Origin: Musa acuminata AAA Group
Taxonomy: Eukaryota > Streptophyta > Magnoliopsida > Zingiberales > Musaceae
DNA: 64,000 bases
Assembly: GCF_036884655.1 (NCBI RefSeq)
Contig: NC_088344.1
Location: 35,901,001 to 35,965,000, forward strand
Direction: 5' to 3'
Positions 49,817-61,418 of the stretch are shown piece after piece (position 1 is the stretch's first letter; every line of letters begins with the position of its first letter). The notes below the pieces were generated by a model. It ran no database searches. It saw only the letters and a program-made list of their open reading frames with translations, and had not been told where the DNA came from. The translations under genes and the position numbers were made by a program.

Positions 49817-52070
49817 TCAAAGAAGTGCTGCATACAGGATCTGATTCCAAGTATCGGGAACGCCAGAGAGACACCAGTGGCTGCAGTCCATGCCAGGATG
49901 ATCTCCACTGTAAGCAGACGGATGTGCGTCTCTTCTGAGCTGAGAAAGCAAGGTTATATCGAGCAGGTAGACCGGTTTGGACATGGCGCCGAGGACGCTC
50001 GTCACTACTCCTTGAGCTGGAACCGGACCACCTGGGTAAGTCGATCCGTTCACTGGTTGCGTTTGTCTGTAACAGTTCTTTGCGTTCTTATCCCCCCATT
50101 CTGCTCGCCTGTTGCCAAAACGACGGAAAAAGACAGTGAGATCAGCTTCATGAAACAGAAGCCACAGGATTCACAGTGCTATCTGTATAACTCTAACTTG
50201 TAATGGGTGGGGGAGATCCCTTGGAAGAAGACTTTGGTTGCGGCAGGATTGATGTTGGCATCCACCCATTTGGCCCACGTAGTCAGCCCCTTGTTGAAGG
50301 CCACCAACCGATCCATGTCCTTCAGAACTTGGTCTCCATCTCGCACATAGTCCCATCTGCGCCACAAAGTTGCTTCTTGTCATACAGGGTGAGAGGATAG
50401 GGGAGGCAAGAAGAGCTTTGGGGGATCTGTGAGCAGGGCAGGTCTCACACGGTTGCTTTTTCCCGTTGTGTGACCACCAGTGCCATGTGTTGAAGACCAG
50501 CATGTCGATGCCCAGCCAGGCCGCACCGGACTGGATGGAGTCGAGCCTCAGCACGCAGCCGATGGGTTCCTCCACGATGTCCACCAGGTAAGTGCTGTGG
50601 TACAGCATCACCGACACGCCATAGTCCTGCAATACTGCATCTGGTTAGCTGTCCTTGCATTCATGTGCCCTGTTGGCTAAAATCCAAGACAAACGACGGC
50701 TGTGCTCGAAGTAGCAGGTCAGCTGTACGCTTCAGATAAGTTCGCCATGAATATCTCTGTCGGGTTTCTCCTCTCTCCTTCATTCTTCTCGGGTACATGA
50801 CGGAAGATCTAGTTTGATGTGCAGTGCTGATGTTGGATCTGGAATCCCTGCTGCTAACACATGGCAAAACCTTTGTTGTACATGAGCTTTGGCACCCGGT
50901 AATCTTCGTGTCAGATTGTAGAACGAGGGAAAAGAAGAAATCAGAGGAATTTGGATGTGCACTTTAACCTTGCCATTGGGTTGACTTCACTTACAGGACA
51001 GACAAGGAGGATAGCATGAGAAAAGTTGGATCAAGAAACAAGTTGAGTGATGGGAGAATAAGCTATCAAATTTCTTAATCATCCGTTTGCAGAGATAAGT
51101 GCACTAACTACGATGCATGGATTTTAAACTCCATGCTGAGGCCAGACGAAGAATACGATGAAAACACTCGTTCCAGCCTATCAACTCGATGCAATAGTTG
51201 CCGGATCTCGAGGAGGTCTCTCAGTATTAAAACCCAAAGGGCTTATCGCCGCGGTGTTCGGCCATTAGGCCTCGTTACAGTGAGCTCAGTGGAGGTCAAA
51301 TCCAGGGAGAAAATGTTGTGCAAGTTGTGAATGTGACGTACGAGGTGTTCGACCCCACAAACAAAACGTACAGACGATTAATATGTTAACAGCGACTGCT
51401 GAAAGCAGTGGTCATGATGGGAGTCCGAGGGAGAAGGAGAAGAAGAAGAAGGAGAAGAGAGGAGAGGAGGACGGCACCGTGAATGTTATAGTGGAGAGCG
51501 TGTCGTTCTTCTCGTAGGTCGTCTTGGCGTCGGGGACGGCGGCGTGAAGCATGCAGACGAGTGACTGCCACTGGTTGACGCTGATGGAATCGCCCACGAA
51601 CATAATCTTCTTGCCTTTCCACCTCCTCAGGAGATCCAAACCGTTGAACCTTCACAAGAGCATGCATTAAATTCAAGTGGCTGCCCGGTAATAAACGAAA
51701 GAGAGGAAGAAGAAGAAGCTGTGGTGGTGGCGGTGACAGCAACCAACCTTGGGAGCTCACAAGCATCAGGCTTCCACCGGTACTTGAGGTACGACTTGTC
51801 GGGCCGGCCGTAGCGCTGGCAGTCGAACTCCGGATCGAGGAAGGGGCAGGTGGAGGAGTCGTAGAGCGGGTAGGACTGGTCGTAGACCCAGCTGCCTCGG
51901 AACATGTTACAGCTGATGCCACTCGATCCCTCCCTCGTCCCCGGCGACGTGACATCGCCAAGATGATGCGTGTAACGGAAGCTCTCGGTCGCCGTTCCAT
52001 TCAAGGAGGCGATCAGCGCCGACAGCAGCGCGCAGAGAAGCACGAAACTCCATTGAGCTCTCGATCTCAT
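49817..52070 (-). CDS. TBL: Trichome birefringence-like O-acetyltransferase, copy 2
   Basis: Five exons on the minus strand: 51748-52070, 51478-51649, 50451-50626, 50198-50356, 49817-50108, each exactly the same length as in copies 1 and 3 (1122 nt, 373 residues). [16 protein letters not shown] start, GDS and DCSHWC motifs intact. Differences from copy 1 include WWSHNG for WWTHKG, THYK for THSK at the exon 4/5 junction, and ACLAGV-type changes to [10 protein letters not shown] near the end. It is more like copy 3 than copy 1. Upstream it has the same TATA box and flank, followed by an LTR insertion. Intact by reading; expression unknown. Confidence 0.93.
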
Positions 52071-52149
52071 GACAAAGAAAGGAAGGAAGAAAGAATGAAG
52101 TGATGGAGAGAGGGAGAGGCTTCAAGATCTATTTATGTAGCGTGAAGAA

Positions 52150-52159
52150 TAAATATATA
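52150..52159 (-). promoter_or_regulatory. TATA box of TBL copy 2
   Basis: Same TATATATTTA and flanks as copy 1, 80 bp upstream of the ATG; the CT tract of the leader is shorter here. Confidence 0.55.
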
Positions 52160-53105
52160 GTAAATCCATGCAGCGAGAAGTTTAAGGAGAGAAATGGTTC
52201 GGACAGATGGAGTGGGCTGAGGCTGAGGCTCGGAATGGTCGGCAGCGAATGGCACGCACCTATCGGATGTATAAAGCGCAAGTATATGATTTTGGTAGCT
52301 GTTTTTTCCTATTTTTGACTCGAAAAGAAAACTATTATAGCTTAAATTACACAAGAACAAAATCCACCCTTAGCATCATAACGAATCAATGATAAAAAGA
52401 TAAGGGAGTCATTCTCCTCTCAAAAATAAGTTTTAGTATTTTTAGTATGGTTGGCAAGCTAATTGATCATATAATTAGTTTTCATAGAATATGTTTCCAA
52501 TGGTTTCAACAAAAATTAACCGACAAGAAACAACGCATTTCTTGTCTATCATGAAAATAATAGTCGTCAAGTTAGATTCAATTTAGATCTTTCGCACGTC
52601 ATCATAAACGTAACACGTAAGCTCTTTCGCATCACTTATAATAATAAAATCAATATCTCACTCACATGACTCTTAAACGTAGGCATCACGATGTAACTTA
52701 ACACACTGCACTTGAGGGCTATCCTATGAAATATGACATGAAAATATTTCATATAGAGTGTAATAAGGTAATTTGGACTCATCGTTAGCTAGGATTGCAA
52801 TATGTAAAATATTATTAGGATAGGAAGTAACATGAATAAATATTATATCACCCAAGTGCATGAGGCAACGTGGGTGGTTCGGTTGGAAGTCGTTCTATTG
52901 GCATGGACTCGGTTCGAGATGATCAGGTAGGCGATCTAGGATTTTCTTGGTTGTAAGGTTCCTCCCTAGGGATGAGTCGTCTGGGTGTCCTCGGGTGAAG
53001 GGTTACCTCATGGTTACATGGCTGCGTCCTAATAGCAGAGTCACCTCCTATCCATTGGCAATCTGACAGGATAGATTAACGTTGGGGGTTGCTCAATGCG
53101 AAACC

Positions 53106-54706
53106 TGCTAGTCATAGGTGCCCTGCAAGTTAATCACTTGAGTGATAACATGTGTGACTTAACACACACTCTTTTAGCTTATTATTATTATTTGATATTT
53201 TATCATTATCTATTGCCTATTGCTTGAATATATTGTGATACCTATGGATTTGTTTAGTGGGAATCGAATTGTGACGAGATCACGATAACGAGACTGATTC
53301 ACGTTTAAACACAAATCCTAAATAATCCTGGTCATAGGTTACTCAAGAGGGACATCGAGATAACCGGACAGATTAGTATGTTGTATGTTCGTCCATATAA
53401 TGGATGTAACTGGTCACATAGCTGCTAGTGTGGGGATACTAGGGATACAGTACAAATACTCATTTGAGAATGAGTTCACTTATTGATCTACTTACGGAAT
53501 GCTGGATGGTTGATGATGTCTTATTATCAAACAAGGATTCTGTAGTCCTAGTAGTATATCTAGTCCTTAGACTAAAGACACCAAGGATGTCCTGTATGAG
53601 TACTCCATTCTTTGATACCGGACTTATAGGTCTGGATGTTCCAAATATAGCATAGCCGATCATCGAGAATGGTAGCCAACCTTACGAGGACTATTAAGTA
53701 TCGATAGAGGATCATACACTTTTAGTATTATGATAGGAATTTCACACGTATTCTTGCTCAGACAAATCCCTAGTCATGGTCATTCGGATTGAGAGAGAAA
53801 GAGTTTTCCAGAAGAATCCGATTAGAGTGAGACTCGAGCAAAAACCGTATGGGTCTAACAGCACTATATCTGGTATACTATCTCTGGGATATTAGATGGA
53901 TGAGAGACTATATGTATATGGTAACTGAGGACAGACATGTTCAATGGATTGGATTCCCTTGTATCGTTTGGAGACTATGGCGTAGTGACCTAATACGTCT
54001 ATAGTCGATGAGTCGAGTGAATTATTATTGGGATAATAATTCACTGAGTTAGAAGTAGTTATGATGGTACGACTCACGGTCAGCTCGATATTGGGCATAG
54101 AGGGTCACACACATATGATAGGCATTGCAATGAGTATAGGTTCATATATGAAATATCCGCTGGAGCCCTTTCTTATTGGATATCCAATATGCCCCTGAAT
54201 TTTTGGATCCTATGGATGAGATCAAATAAGAGCCAATGAGAGATTATTGGATAGAGATCCATTAATCTAAAAGGCTTAGGTAGTTGGATGAAGATCAAAT
54301 ACCCAATAGGGTATGATTCATTATGATTAAGTTGACAGGTGACATCTATAAATAGGAAAGAACCAATGTTTCATAGGCTATAGCCTTTTTGAGTTCTCTT
54401 ATTCTCTTCCACTTCTCCTCATATAGTAGGCTTTGAGTTTTGAGGAGTATCGTCAAAACCATACTGTGTGGATCACTGCTAGAGATGAGGACTCTTGATC
54501 TCCTTCACTCTCTCCTAGAGATTTGTAGGGATTCAGGGATATATGATCTCCATAGATAACATAATCTTTTATATACATAGTTTTAAGTTTTTAGGATTTT
54601 GCGCTCCAATCTTCGCACGACGACGAACACATCGATAGAAAGTTAGGGATTTTGTTTTTATGTTCTTCCACTGTACATGTGATGTAGCTCCTTAGATTTT
54701 TCTATA
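53106..54706 (+). mobile_element. LTR of a non-autonomous LTR retroelement, segment 2
   Basis: Starts TGCTAGTCATAGG and ends at CTATA just before a primer-binding-site-like TAGTATCAGAGCC (54708-54720, tRNA-Met type). It contains TATAAATAG at 54347-54355 and the perfect-type palindrome around TATTGGATATCCAATA (about 54175). No gag or pol follows. Confidence 0.75.
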
Positions 54707-54820
54707 GTAGTATCAGAGCCAGGTTATTCATGCGATAGATTGGTTTTGAATTGCGTGTGTTATGTTTTAAAAAATCTTTTGACGTTAAAATCGTTAACGC
54801 AAAAGGCGAAAGATAGTCTA

Positions 54821-55362
54821 TCTTATTGGATATCCAATAAGCCCCTGAATTATTAGATCCTATGGATGAGATCCAATAAGAGCCAACGAGAGATTATTGA
54901 ATAGAGATCTACTAATCTAAAAAACTTGGATAGTTGGATGGAGATCCAATACCCAATATGGTAGGATTCATTAGGGTTAAGTTGACAAGGGCTTTCTATA
55001 AATAGGAGGAAACTAATAGTTCATAGGCTAGAGCCTTTTTGGGTTGCCTCTTCTATTCTCCTCCCCTTCTCCTCCTCATATAGAAGGCTTGGAATTTTAA
55101 GGAGCATCATTGCAACCCTGCTGTGTAGATCACACTAGAGATAATGACACTTAATCTCTTTCACTCTCTTCTAGAAATATGTAAAGATTCAGGGATATAT
55201 AATATCCTAAGGTAACATAATCTTTCCTATACGTAGTTTTAAGTTTCACATATTTATTACACCAATCTTCACATAATGACGAACACATCGATGAAAATTT
55301 GAGGATTTTGTTTTTATGTTCTTCCGTTGCGCATGTGATGTTGCTCCTCAGATTTTCCTACA
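54821..55362 (+). mobile_element. 3' half of the same LTR, followed by an intact primer-binding site
   Basis: Repeats the last third of the LTR (TCTTATTGGATATCCAATAA, TATAAATAGGAGGAAACTA) and ends CCTACA. TGGTATCAGAGCC at 55364-55376 is a good tRNA-iMet primer-binding site. Confidence 0.75.
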
Positions 55363-55895
55363 ATGGTATCAGAGCCAAGTTATTTGTGTGATAAATTAGA
55401 TTTGAATTATATGTGTTATGTTTTAAAAAAATCTTTTGACGTCAAAATCATTGATGTAAAAGGTGAAAGAGGGCAGCAACTATTGTTGCCCTCGTAGGTT
55501 GGCCAAAGGCTGCTTGTATCCTTAGCTGAGAGCTCCCAATGGAGGTCTCGGCTTCCTGCGGCAAGCCACCTGCGTGTAGGTGCCGCAGGCGGTGACCGTC
55601 CACCCGTAGGCAAGCCGCCTGCAGCGCAGGCCTCCTGCGCCCATGCGCAGGGGCAGCGCTTGCGGGTGCTGGGCCCGTGGGCGAGCACTATTGCAGGTGG
55701 CACTCACCCGTAGGGGTAGCACCCGCAAAGGGCAACTATCCTGAGGTGCGACATCGCCCGCAAGCACACTTACCCACAGGGGCGCCGCGTACACCAGCAA
55801 CTGCGACGCCCCCTCCCCCCGGCGTAGTGGCCACCGCTAGCAAGGTAGCGACAGCCACGACGCAGCAAGCAGTAAGGATGGGGATTTAGGGTTTT
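55363..55895 (+). mobile_element. Retroelement leader with GC-rich core
   Basis: After the primer-binding site comes a leader with the inverted repeat GGGCAGCAACTATTGTTGCCC (55473-55493) and a GC-rich block of GCAGGCGG/CCGCCTGC-type short repeats (55550-55870). Open frames here have no recognisable domain. 55896-56455 is AT-rich without features. Confidence 0.55.
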
Positions 55896-56451
55896 TAGGC
55901 AAAAGATAATTTTGCACCTATGAATTTGAGAAATTTTAGTTTAATCCTTTTGTCCAAATTATCAAAATACCTCTCGTAATTCAAAAAATTTCCTACATTT
56001 AAGAAAATATTAATTATTTAAAAAGTTTAATTAATTACTATTATTATCTACTAGTCTTACATGATAATGATGTGTACTTGTAATGTATGATGTAAATGGA
56101 TGATCATGGACCGTGTGATATATGTGTACTTGTGATTATTATTATTGGAGCCTACGAGCCTCTATTTTATTTCTCATTATTATTACTTGTAATCATACTA
56201 AGAGGCATAGTAGGAGCATGAAAGCGATAACGGGACCCACGAGATGGACCATCGCGATGCATGGAGATACATCGAGATACCGACAGAACCGACGAGGATA
56301 AGATAGACGATCACAAGGCATAGAGATGCACCACTGCACACATAGATCTTAATCTGAGTGATTAGGCTCAATGGCTCAGGCTTAATCACATTAGGCTGTG
56401 ATCCATGATCATTTGGTGTAATTGCTCATGTGATGTGTGATTGCTTATACA

Positions 56452-56456
<5 letters not shown>

Positions 56457-56521
<65 letters not shown>
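56457..56521. repeat. (TA)n microsatellite
   Basis: About 32 TA units between the retroelement leader and the palindrome-bearing repeat. Confidence 0.95.
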
Positions 56522-56523
<2 letters not shown>

Positions 56524-56689
56524 TGCATGTGATGTATATATATATTAAATATGTATGTCTGTGACAAGTTACATTATAAGACTAAATCAAAATCCTCAAT
56601 AATATTAAGTTGATAAACGTGAGGCAATTAGATTGGCCCACATTGCCTTCCATCGTTATAGGTAGGGACTGATTTTTGATGTAGGTCTA

Positions 56690-57030
56690 GTTGGTCAAGT
56701 CTCTCAAGGCTCACCTATATCATGATTTGCTATCTTGCCTACGACATAGAGATGTCATCGGTAACATGAGGACATGGTATGCATAGTCGAGTCCCTTGAG
56801 GGTATATCATCGAATCAGACTCATCTTGTAATGATGGTGTTTACTTAACTGAACATCATGATTGGTCGAGTCCCTCGAGACCATGATGGTTCAGAGGCCG
56901 AACATGACAGAAATCACAAAAAATTGTGATCGATAAGAGTTGCTAACTTTTTGAGTATAGAATAATTGGTCAAGTCATCAAGGTTATACTAAGACGCTGA
57001 TTGAATCTCGATCCTTACTAGGAGTCCACT
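56690..57030 (+). repeat. Palindrome-bearing repeat, copy 2
   Basis: Same order of blocks as 48862-49185, with the second hairpin at about 56850-56885; followed directly by a PDC-tail fragment. Confidence 0.8.
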
Positions 57031-57034
57031 TGAG

Positions 57035-57180
57035 ACTATAGCAAAAGCCACAGGATAAGAAAATTTACTTGTGCTTCATTGGGATAAGTGTGGATAATGA
57101 TGATCCAAGCAAAAAGCTATTGGACCCACAGTGCAGAAACTTGTATGCAAGGATAGAGGAACAGGATGGCCAATATGTTT
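57035..57180 (+). pseudogene. PDC 3'-end fragment, first of two in segment 3
   Basis: Same block as 49192-49340 with the same 20 bp loss, ending abruptly at GGATGGCCAATATGTTT, where the palindromic repeat restarts. Confidence 0.8.
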
Positions 57181-57181
57181 A

Positions 57182-57560
57182 GGTCGAGTCTCTCGGGGCT
57201 CACCTATATCATGATTCTCGATATAGGTCGAGTCTCTCGAGGCTCACCTATATCATGATTCATTATCTTGCCTACGACATAGAGATGTCATCGGTGACCT
57301 GAGGACATTGTGTGCTTAGTCGAGTCCCTCGAGTATATATCATCGAATCAGACTCATCTTGTAACGATAGTGTTTACTAAACTGAACATCATGATTGGTC
57401 GAGTCCCTCGAGACCATGGTGGTTCAGATGCCGAACAAGACAGAAATCATAAGGAGTTATGATCAACAAGAGTTGCCTACCTTTTGGGCTTAGAATTATT
57501 GGTCGAGTCCCGAGGTTACGTTAAGATGCAGATTGGATCCTGATCCCCACTGGAAGTCCA
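57182..57560 (+). repeat. Palindrome-bearing repeat, copy 3
   Basis: Begins with a 40 bp internal doubling (GGTCGAGTCTCTCGGGGCTC and GGTCGAGTCTCTCGAGGCTC), then the same blocks; followed by the second PDC-tail fragment. Confidence 0.8.
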
Positions 57561-57562
57561 CT

Positions 57563-57725
57563 GCAGGTCATAGCAAAAGCCACAAGAGAAGAAGAATTGA
57601 TTGTGCTTCATTGGGGACGGTGTGCATTAAAGATTATCTAAACAAGAAGCTATTGGAGCCAACGGTAGAGAAACTAGTATTCAAGGATAGAGGAACAGGA
57701 TGGCCAATACGTTGACATCGACCGA
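57563..57725 (+). pseudogene. PDC 3'-end fragment, second of two in segment 3
   Basis: Same block again (GCAAAAGCCACAAGAGAAGA, GAGGAACAGGATGGCC) with the shared deletion, continuing into the TBL copy 3 downstream flank. Confidence 0.85.
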
Positions 57726-58211
57726 TCCTTGTACTGAGGTTTACTTCAAAAAAATAATCTGTTCATGTAGGAGCTTAGTGTAAGCATCTAAACAGAAACA
57801 ATGCATGCAGTATACAAGTGCTAGTGTTACCTTTAAATATGTGTTTGTCAGGTTTTCCGATCACTTTCCTGTTGAATGCATGTTAATAACCATGAGGTCT
57901 GCTTGTTAACAGAGAAAGCTGGATCAGTAAACGAAACCATTCTTAAACCGAGTTCCACTGAAACTTATTAGCATGACAAAGGACAATGTTACAATCTGCC
58001 TCTACTTGAGGCTTCTCTTTTGATTTTGTAATTTAAGCCGGGGATCGTTTTTCGGTAATGAAGGCACCATTTGAATCAGGAATACCATATACATCATGTG
58101 ATCAATCACCAATTCACCAATCGATGCTAGAGCAGATAATTCTTGGTAACTGGTTACCAGTTGCATGCTTTGGTAGTCTTTGCACAAATCTTGTTGCAGG
58201 TATCGCTTCCG

Positions 58212-60381
58212 TCAAAGAAGTGCTGCATAGAGGATCTGATTCCAAGTATCGGGAACGCCAGCGAGACACCAGTGGCTGCAGTCCATACCAGGATGATCTC
58301 CACTGTAAGCAGACGGGTGTGCATCTATTCTTAGCTGAGAAAGCGAGGTTATATCGAGCAGGTAGACTGGTTTGGACATGGCGCCGAGGACGCTCCTCAC
58401 TACTCCTTGAGCTGGAACCGGACCACCTGGGTAAGTCGAGCCGTTTACTGGTTGCGTTTGTCTGTAACAGTTCTTTGCGTTCTTATCCCCCCATTCTGCT
58501 CCCCTGTTGCCAAAACGAAGGAAGAAGACAGTGAGATCAGCTTCATGAAACAGAAGCCACAGGATTCACAGTGCTATCTGTATAACGCAACTTGTAATGG
58601 GTGGGGGAGATCCCTTGGAAGAAGACTTTGGTTGCGGCAGGATTGATGTTGGCATCTACCCATTTGGCCCACGTAGTCAGCCCCTTGTTGAAGGCCACCA
58701 ACCGATCCATGTCCTTCAGAACTTGGTCTCCATCTCGCACATAGTCCCATCTGCGCCACAAAGTTGCTTCTTGTCATACAGGGTGAGAGGGGAGGGGAGG
58801 CAAGAAGAGCTTCGGGGGATATGTGAGCAGGGCAGGTCTCACACGGTTGCTTTTTCCCGTTGTGTGACCACCAGTGCCATGTGTTGAAGACCAGCATGTC
58901 GATGCCCAGCCAGGCCGCACCGGACTGGATGGAGTCGAGCCTCAGCACGCGGCCGATGGGTTCCTCAACGATGTCCACCAGGTAGGTGCTGTGGTACAGC
59001 ATCACCGACACGCCATAGTCCTGCAATACTGCATCTGGTTAGCTGTCCTTGCATTCATGTGCCCTGTTGGCTAAAATCCAAGACAAACGACGACTGTGCT
59101 CGAAGTAGCAGGTCAGCTGTACGCTTCAGATAAGTTCGCCATGAAGATCTCTGTCGGGTTTCTCCTCTCTCCTTCATTCTTCTCGGGTACATGACGGAAG
59201 ATCTAGTTTGATGTGCAGTGCTGATGTTGGATCTGGAATCCCTGCTGCTCACACATGGTAAAGCCTTTGTTGTACATGAGCCTTGGCACCCGGTAATCTT
59301 TGTGCCAGATTGCAGAAAGAGGGAAAAGAAGAAATCAGAGGAATTTGGATGTGCACTTAATCCGTGCCATTGGGTTGACTTCACTTACAGGACAGACAAG
59401 GAGGATAGCATGAGAAAAGTTGGATCAAGAAACAAGTTGAGTGATGGGAGAATAAGCTATTAAATTTCTTAATCATCCGTATGCAGAGATAAATGCACTA
59501 ACCACGATGCATGGATGTTACACTCCATGCTGAGGCCAGACGAAGAATACGATGAAAACACTCGTTCCAGCCTATCAACTCGATGCAATAGTTGCAGGAT
59601 CTCGAGGAGGTCTCTCAGTATTAAAACCCAAAGGGCTTATCGTCGGGGTTTTCGGCCATTAGGCATCGTTACAATGAGCTCAGGAGAGGTCAAATCCAGG
59701 GAGAAAATGTTGTGCAAGTTGTGAATGTGACGTATGGGGTGTTCGACCCCACAAACAAAAATAAGGAGGAGAGGAGAGGAGGACGCCACCGTGAATGTTA
59801 TAGTGGAGAGCGTGTCGTTCTTCTCGTAGGTCGTCTTGGCGTCGGGGACGGCGGCGTGAAGCATGCAGACGAGTGACTGCCACTGGTTGACGCTGATGGA
59901 ATCGCCCACGAACATAATCTTCTTGCCTTTCCACCTCCTCAGGAGATCCAAACCGTTGAACCTTCACAAGAGCATGCATTAAATGCAAGTGGCTGCCCGG
60001 TAATGAACGGAAGGAGGAAGAAGAAGAAGCTGTGGTGGTGGCGGTGACAGCAACCAACCTTGGTAGCTCACAAGCATCAGGCTTCCACCGGTACTTGAGG
60101 TACGACTTGTCGGGCCGGCCGTAGCGCTGGCAGTCGAACTCCGGATCGAGGAAGGGGCAGGTGGAGGAGTCGTAGAGCGGGTAGGACTGGTCGTAGACCC
60201 AGCTGCCTCGGAACATGTTACAGCTGATGCCGCTCGATCCCTTCCTCGTCCCCGGCGACGTGACATCGCCAAGATGATGCGTGTAACGGAAGCTCTCGGT
60301 CGCCGTTCCATTCAAGGAGGCGATCAGCGCCGACAGCAGCGCGCAGAGAAGCACGAAACTCCATTGAGCTCTCGATCTCAT
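58212..60381 (-). CDS. TBL: Trichome birefringence-like O-acetyltransferase, copy 3
   Basis: Five exons on the minus strand: 60059-60381, 59790-59961, 58845-59020, 58592-58750, 58212-58503; again 1122 nt and 373 residues with conserved GT-AG sites. GDS (MFVGDSIS) and [16 protein letters not shown] are intact. Near the 3' end [20 protein letters not shown] and LRIDAHPS carry private changes. Intron 2 is shorter (769 bp against 851 and 947 bp) because a purine-rich segment just after exon 2 is missing. Together with copy 2 it shares the PDC-tail deletion and the upstream LTR. It is probably the product of the latest duplication. Confidence 0.93.
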
Positions 60382-60456
60382 GACAAAGGAAGGAAGGAAA
60401 AAGGAAGTGATGGAGAGAGGGAGAGGCTTCAACATCTATTTATGTAGCGTGAAGAA

Positions 60457-60466
60457 TAAATATATA
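60457..60466 (-). promoter_or_regulatory. TATA box of TBL copy 3
   Basis: Same TATATATTTA, 76 bp upstream of the ATG. Confidence 0.55.
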
Positions 60467-61418
60467 GTTAATCAATGAAGCGAGAAGTTTAAGGAGAGAG
60501 AGGGGTCGGACAGATGGGGTGGGCTGAGGCTGAGGCTCGGAATGGTCGGCAGCGAATGGCACGCACCTATCGGATGTATAAAGCGCAAGTATATGATTTT
60601 GTTAGCTGTTTTTTTTCCTATTTTTTACTCAAAAAGAAAACTATTATCGCTTAAATTACACAAGAACAAAATCCACCCTTAGCATCATAACGAATCAATG
60701 ATAAAACGATAAGGGAGTCAGTCATTCTCCTCTCAAAAATAAGTTTTAGTATTTTTAGTATGGTTGGCCAGCTAATTGGTCATATAATTAGTTTTTATAG
60801 AATATGTTTCCAATGATTTCAACAAAAATTAACCGACAAGGAACAACGTATTTCTTGTCTATCATGAAAATAATAGTCGTCAAGTTAGATTCAATTTAGA
60901 TCTTTCGTACGTCATCATAAACGTAACACGTAAGCTCTTTCGCATCACTTATAATAATAAAATCAATATCTCACTCACATGACTCTTAAACGTAGGCATC
61001 ACGATGTAACTTAACACACTGCACTTGAGGGCTATCCTATGAAATATGACATGAAAATATTTCATATAGAGTGTAATAAGGTAATTTGGACTCATCGTTA
61101 GCTAGGATTGCAATATGTAAAATATTATTAGGATAGGAAGTAACATGAATAAAAATTATTTCACCCAAGTGCGTGAGACAACGTGGGTGGTTCGGTTGAA
61201 AGTTGTTCTATTGGCATGGACTCGGTTCGGGATGATCAGGTAGGCGATCTAGGATTTTCTTGGTTGTAAGGTTTCTCCCTAGGGATGAGTCGTCTGGGTG
61301 TCCTCGGGTGAAGGGTTACCTCATGGTTACATGGCTGCGTCCTGATAGCAGAGTCACCTCCTATCCATTGGCAATCCGACATGATAGGTTAGCGTTGGGG
61401 GTTGCTCGATGCGAAACC

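Larger units (their letters stand above)
48612..56650 (-). repeat. Tandem segment 2 (PDC tail + TBL + LTR), approximate limits
   Basis: Runs from a PDC exon fragment through TBL copy 2 and its flank to the LTR leader. Segment 3 follows in the same order; TBL start codons and LTR starts of the two segments are 8311 and 8313 bp apart. Ends are blurred by internal insertions. Confidence 0.75.

Noticed and set aside
55416..55889. Alanine/arginine-rich open frames in the GC-rich block, repeated at 63532-63996
   Set aside because: They lie in the retroelement leader after the primer-binding site, are open on both strands and have no domain.
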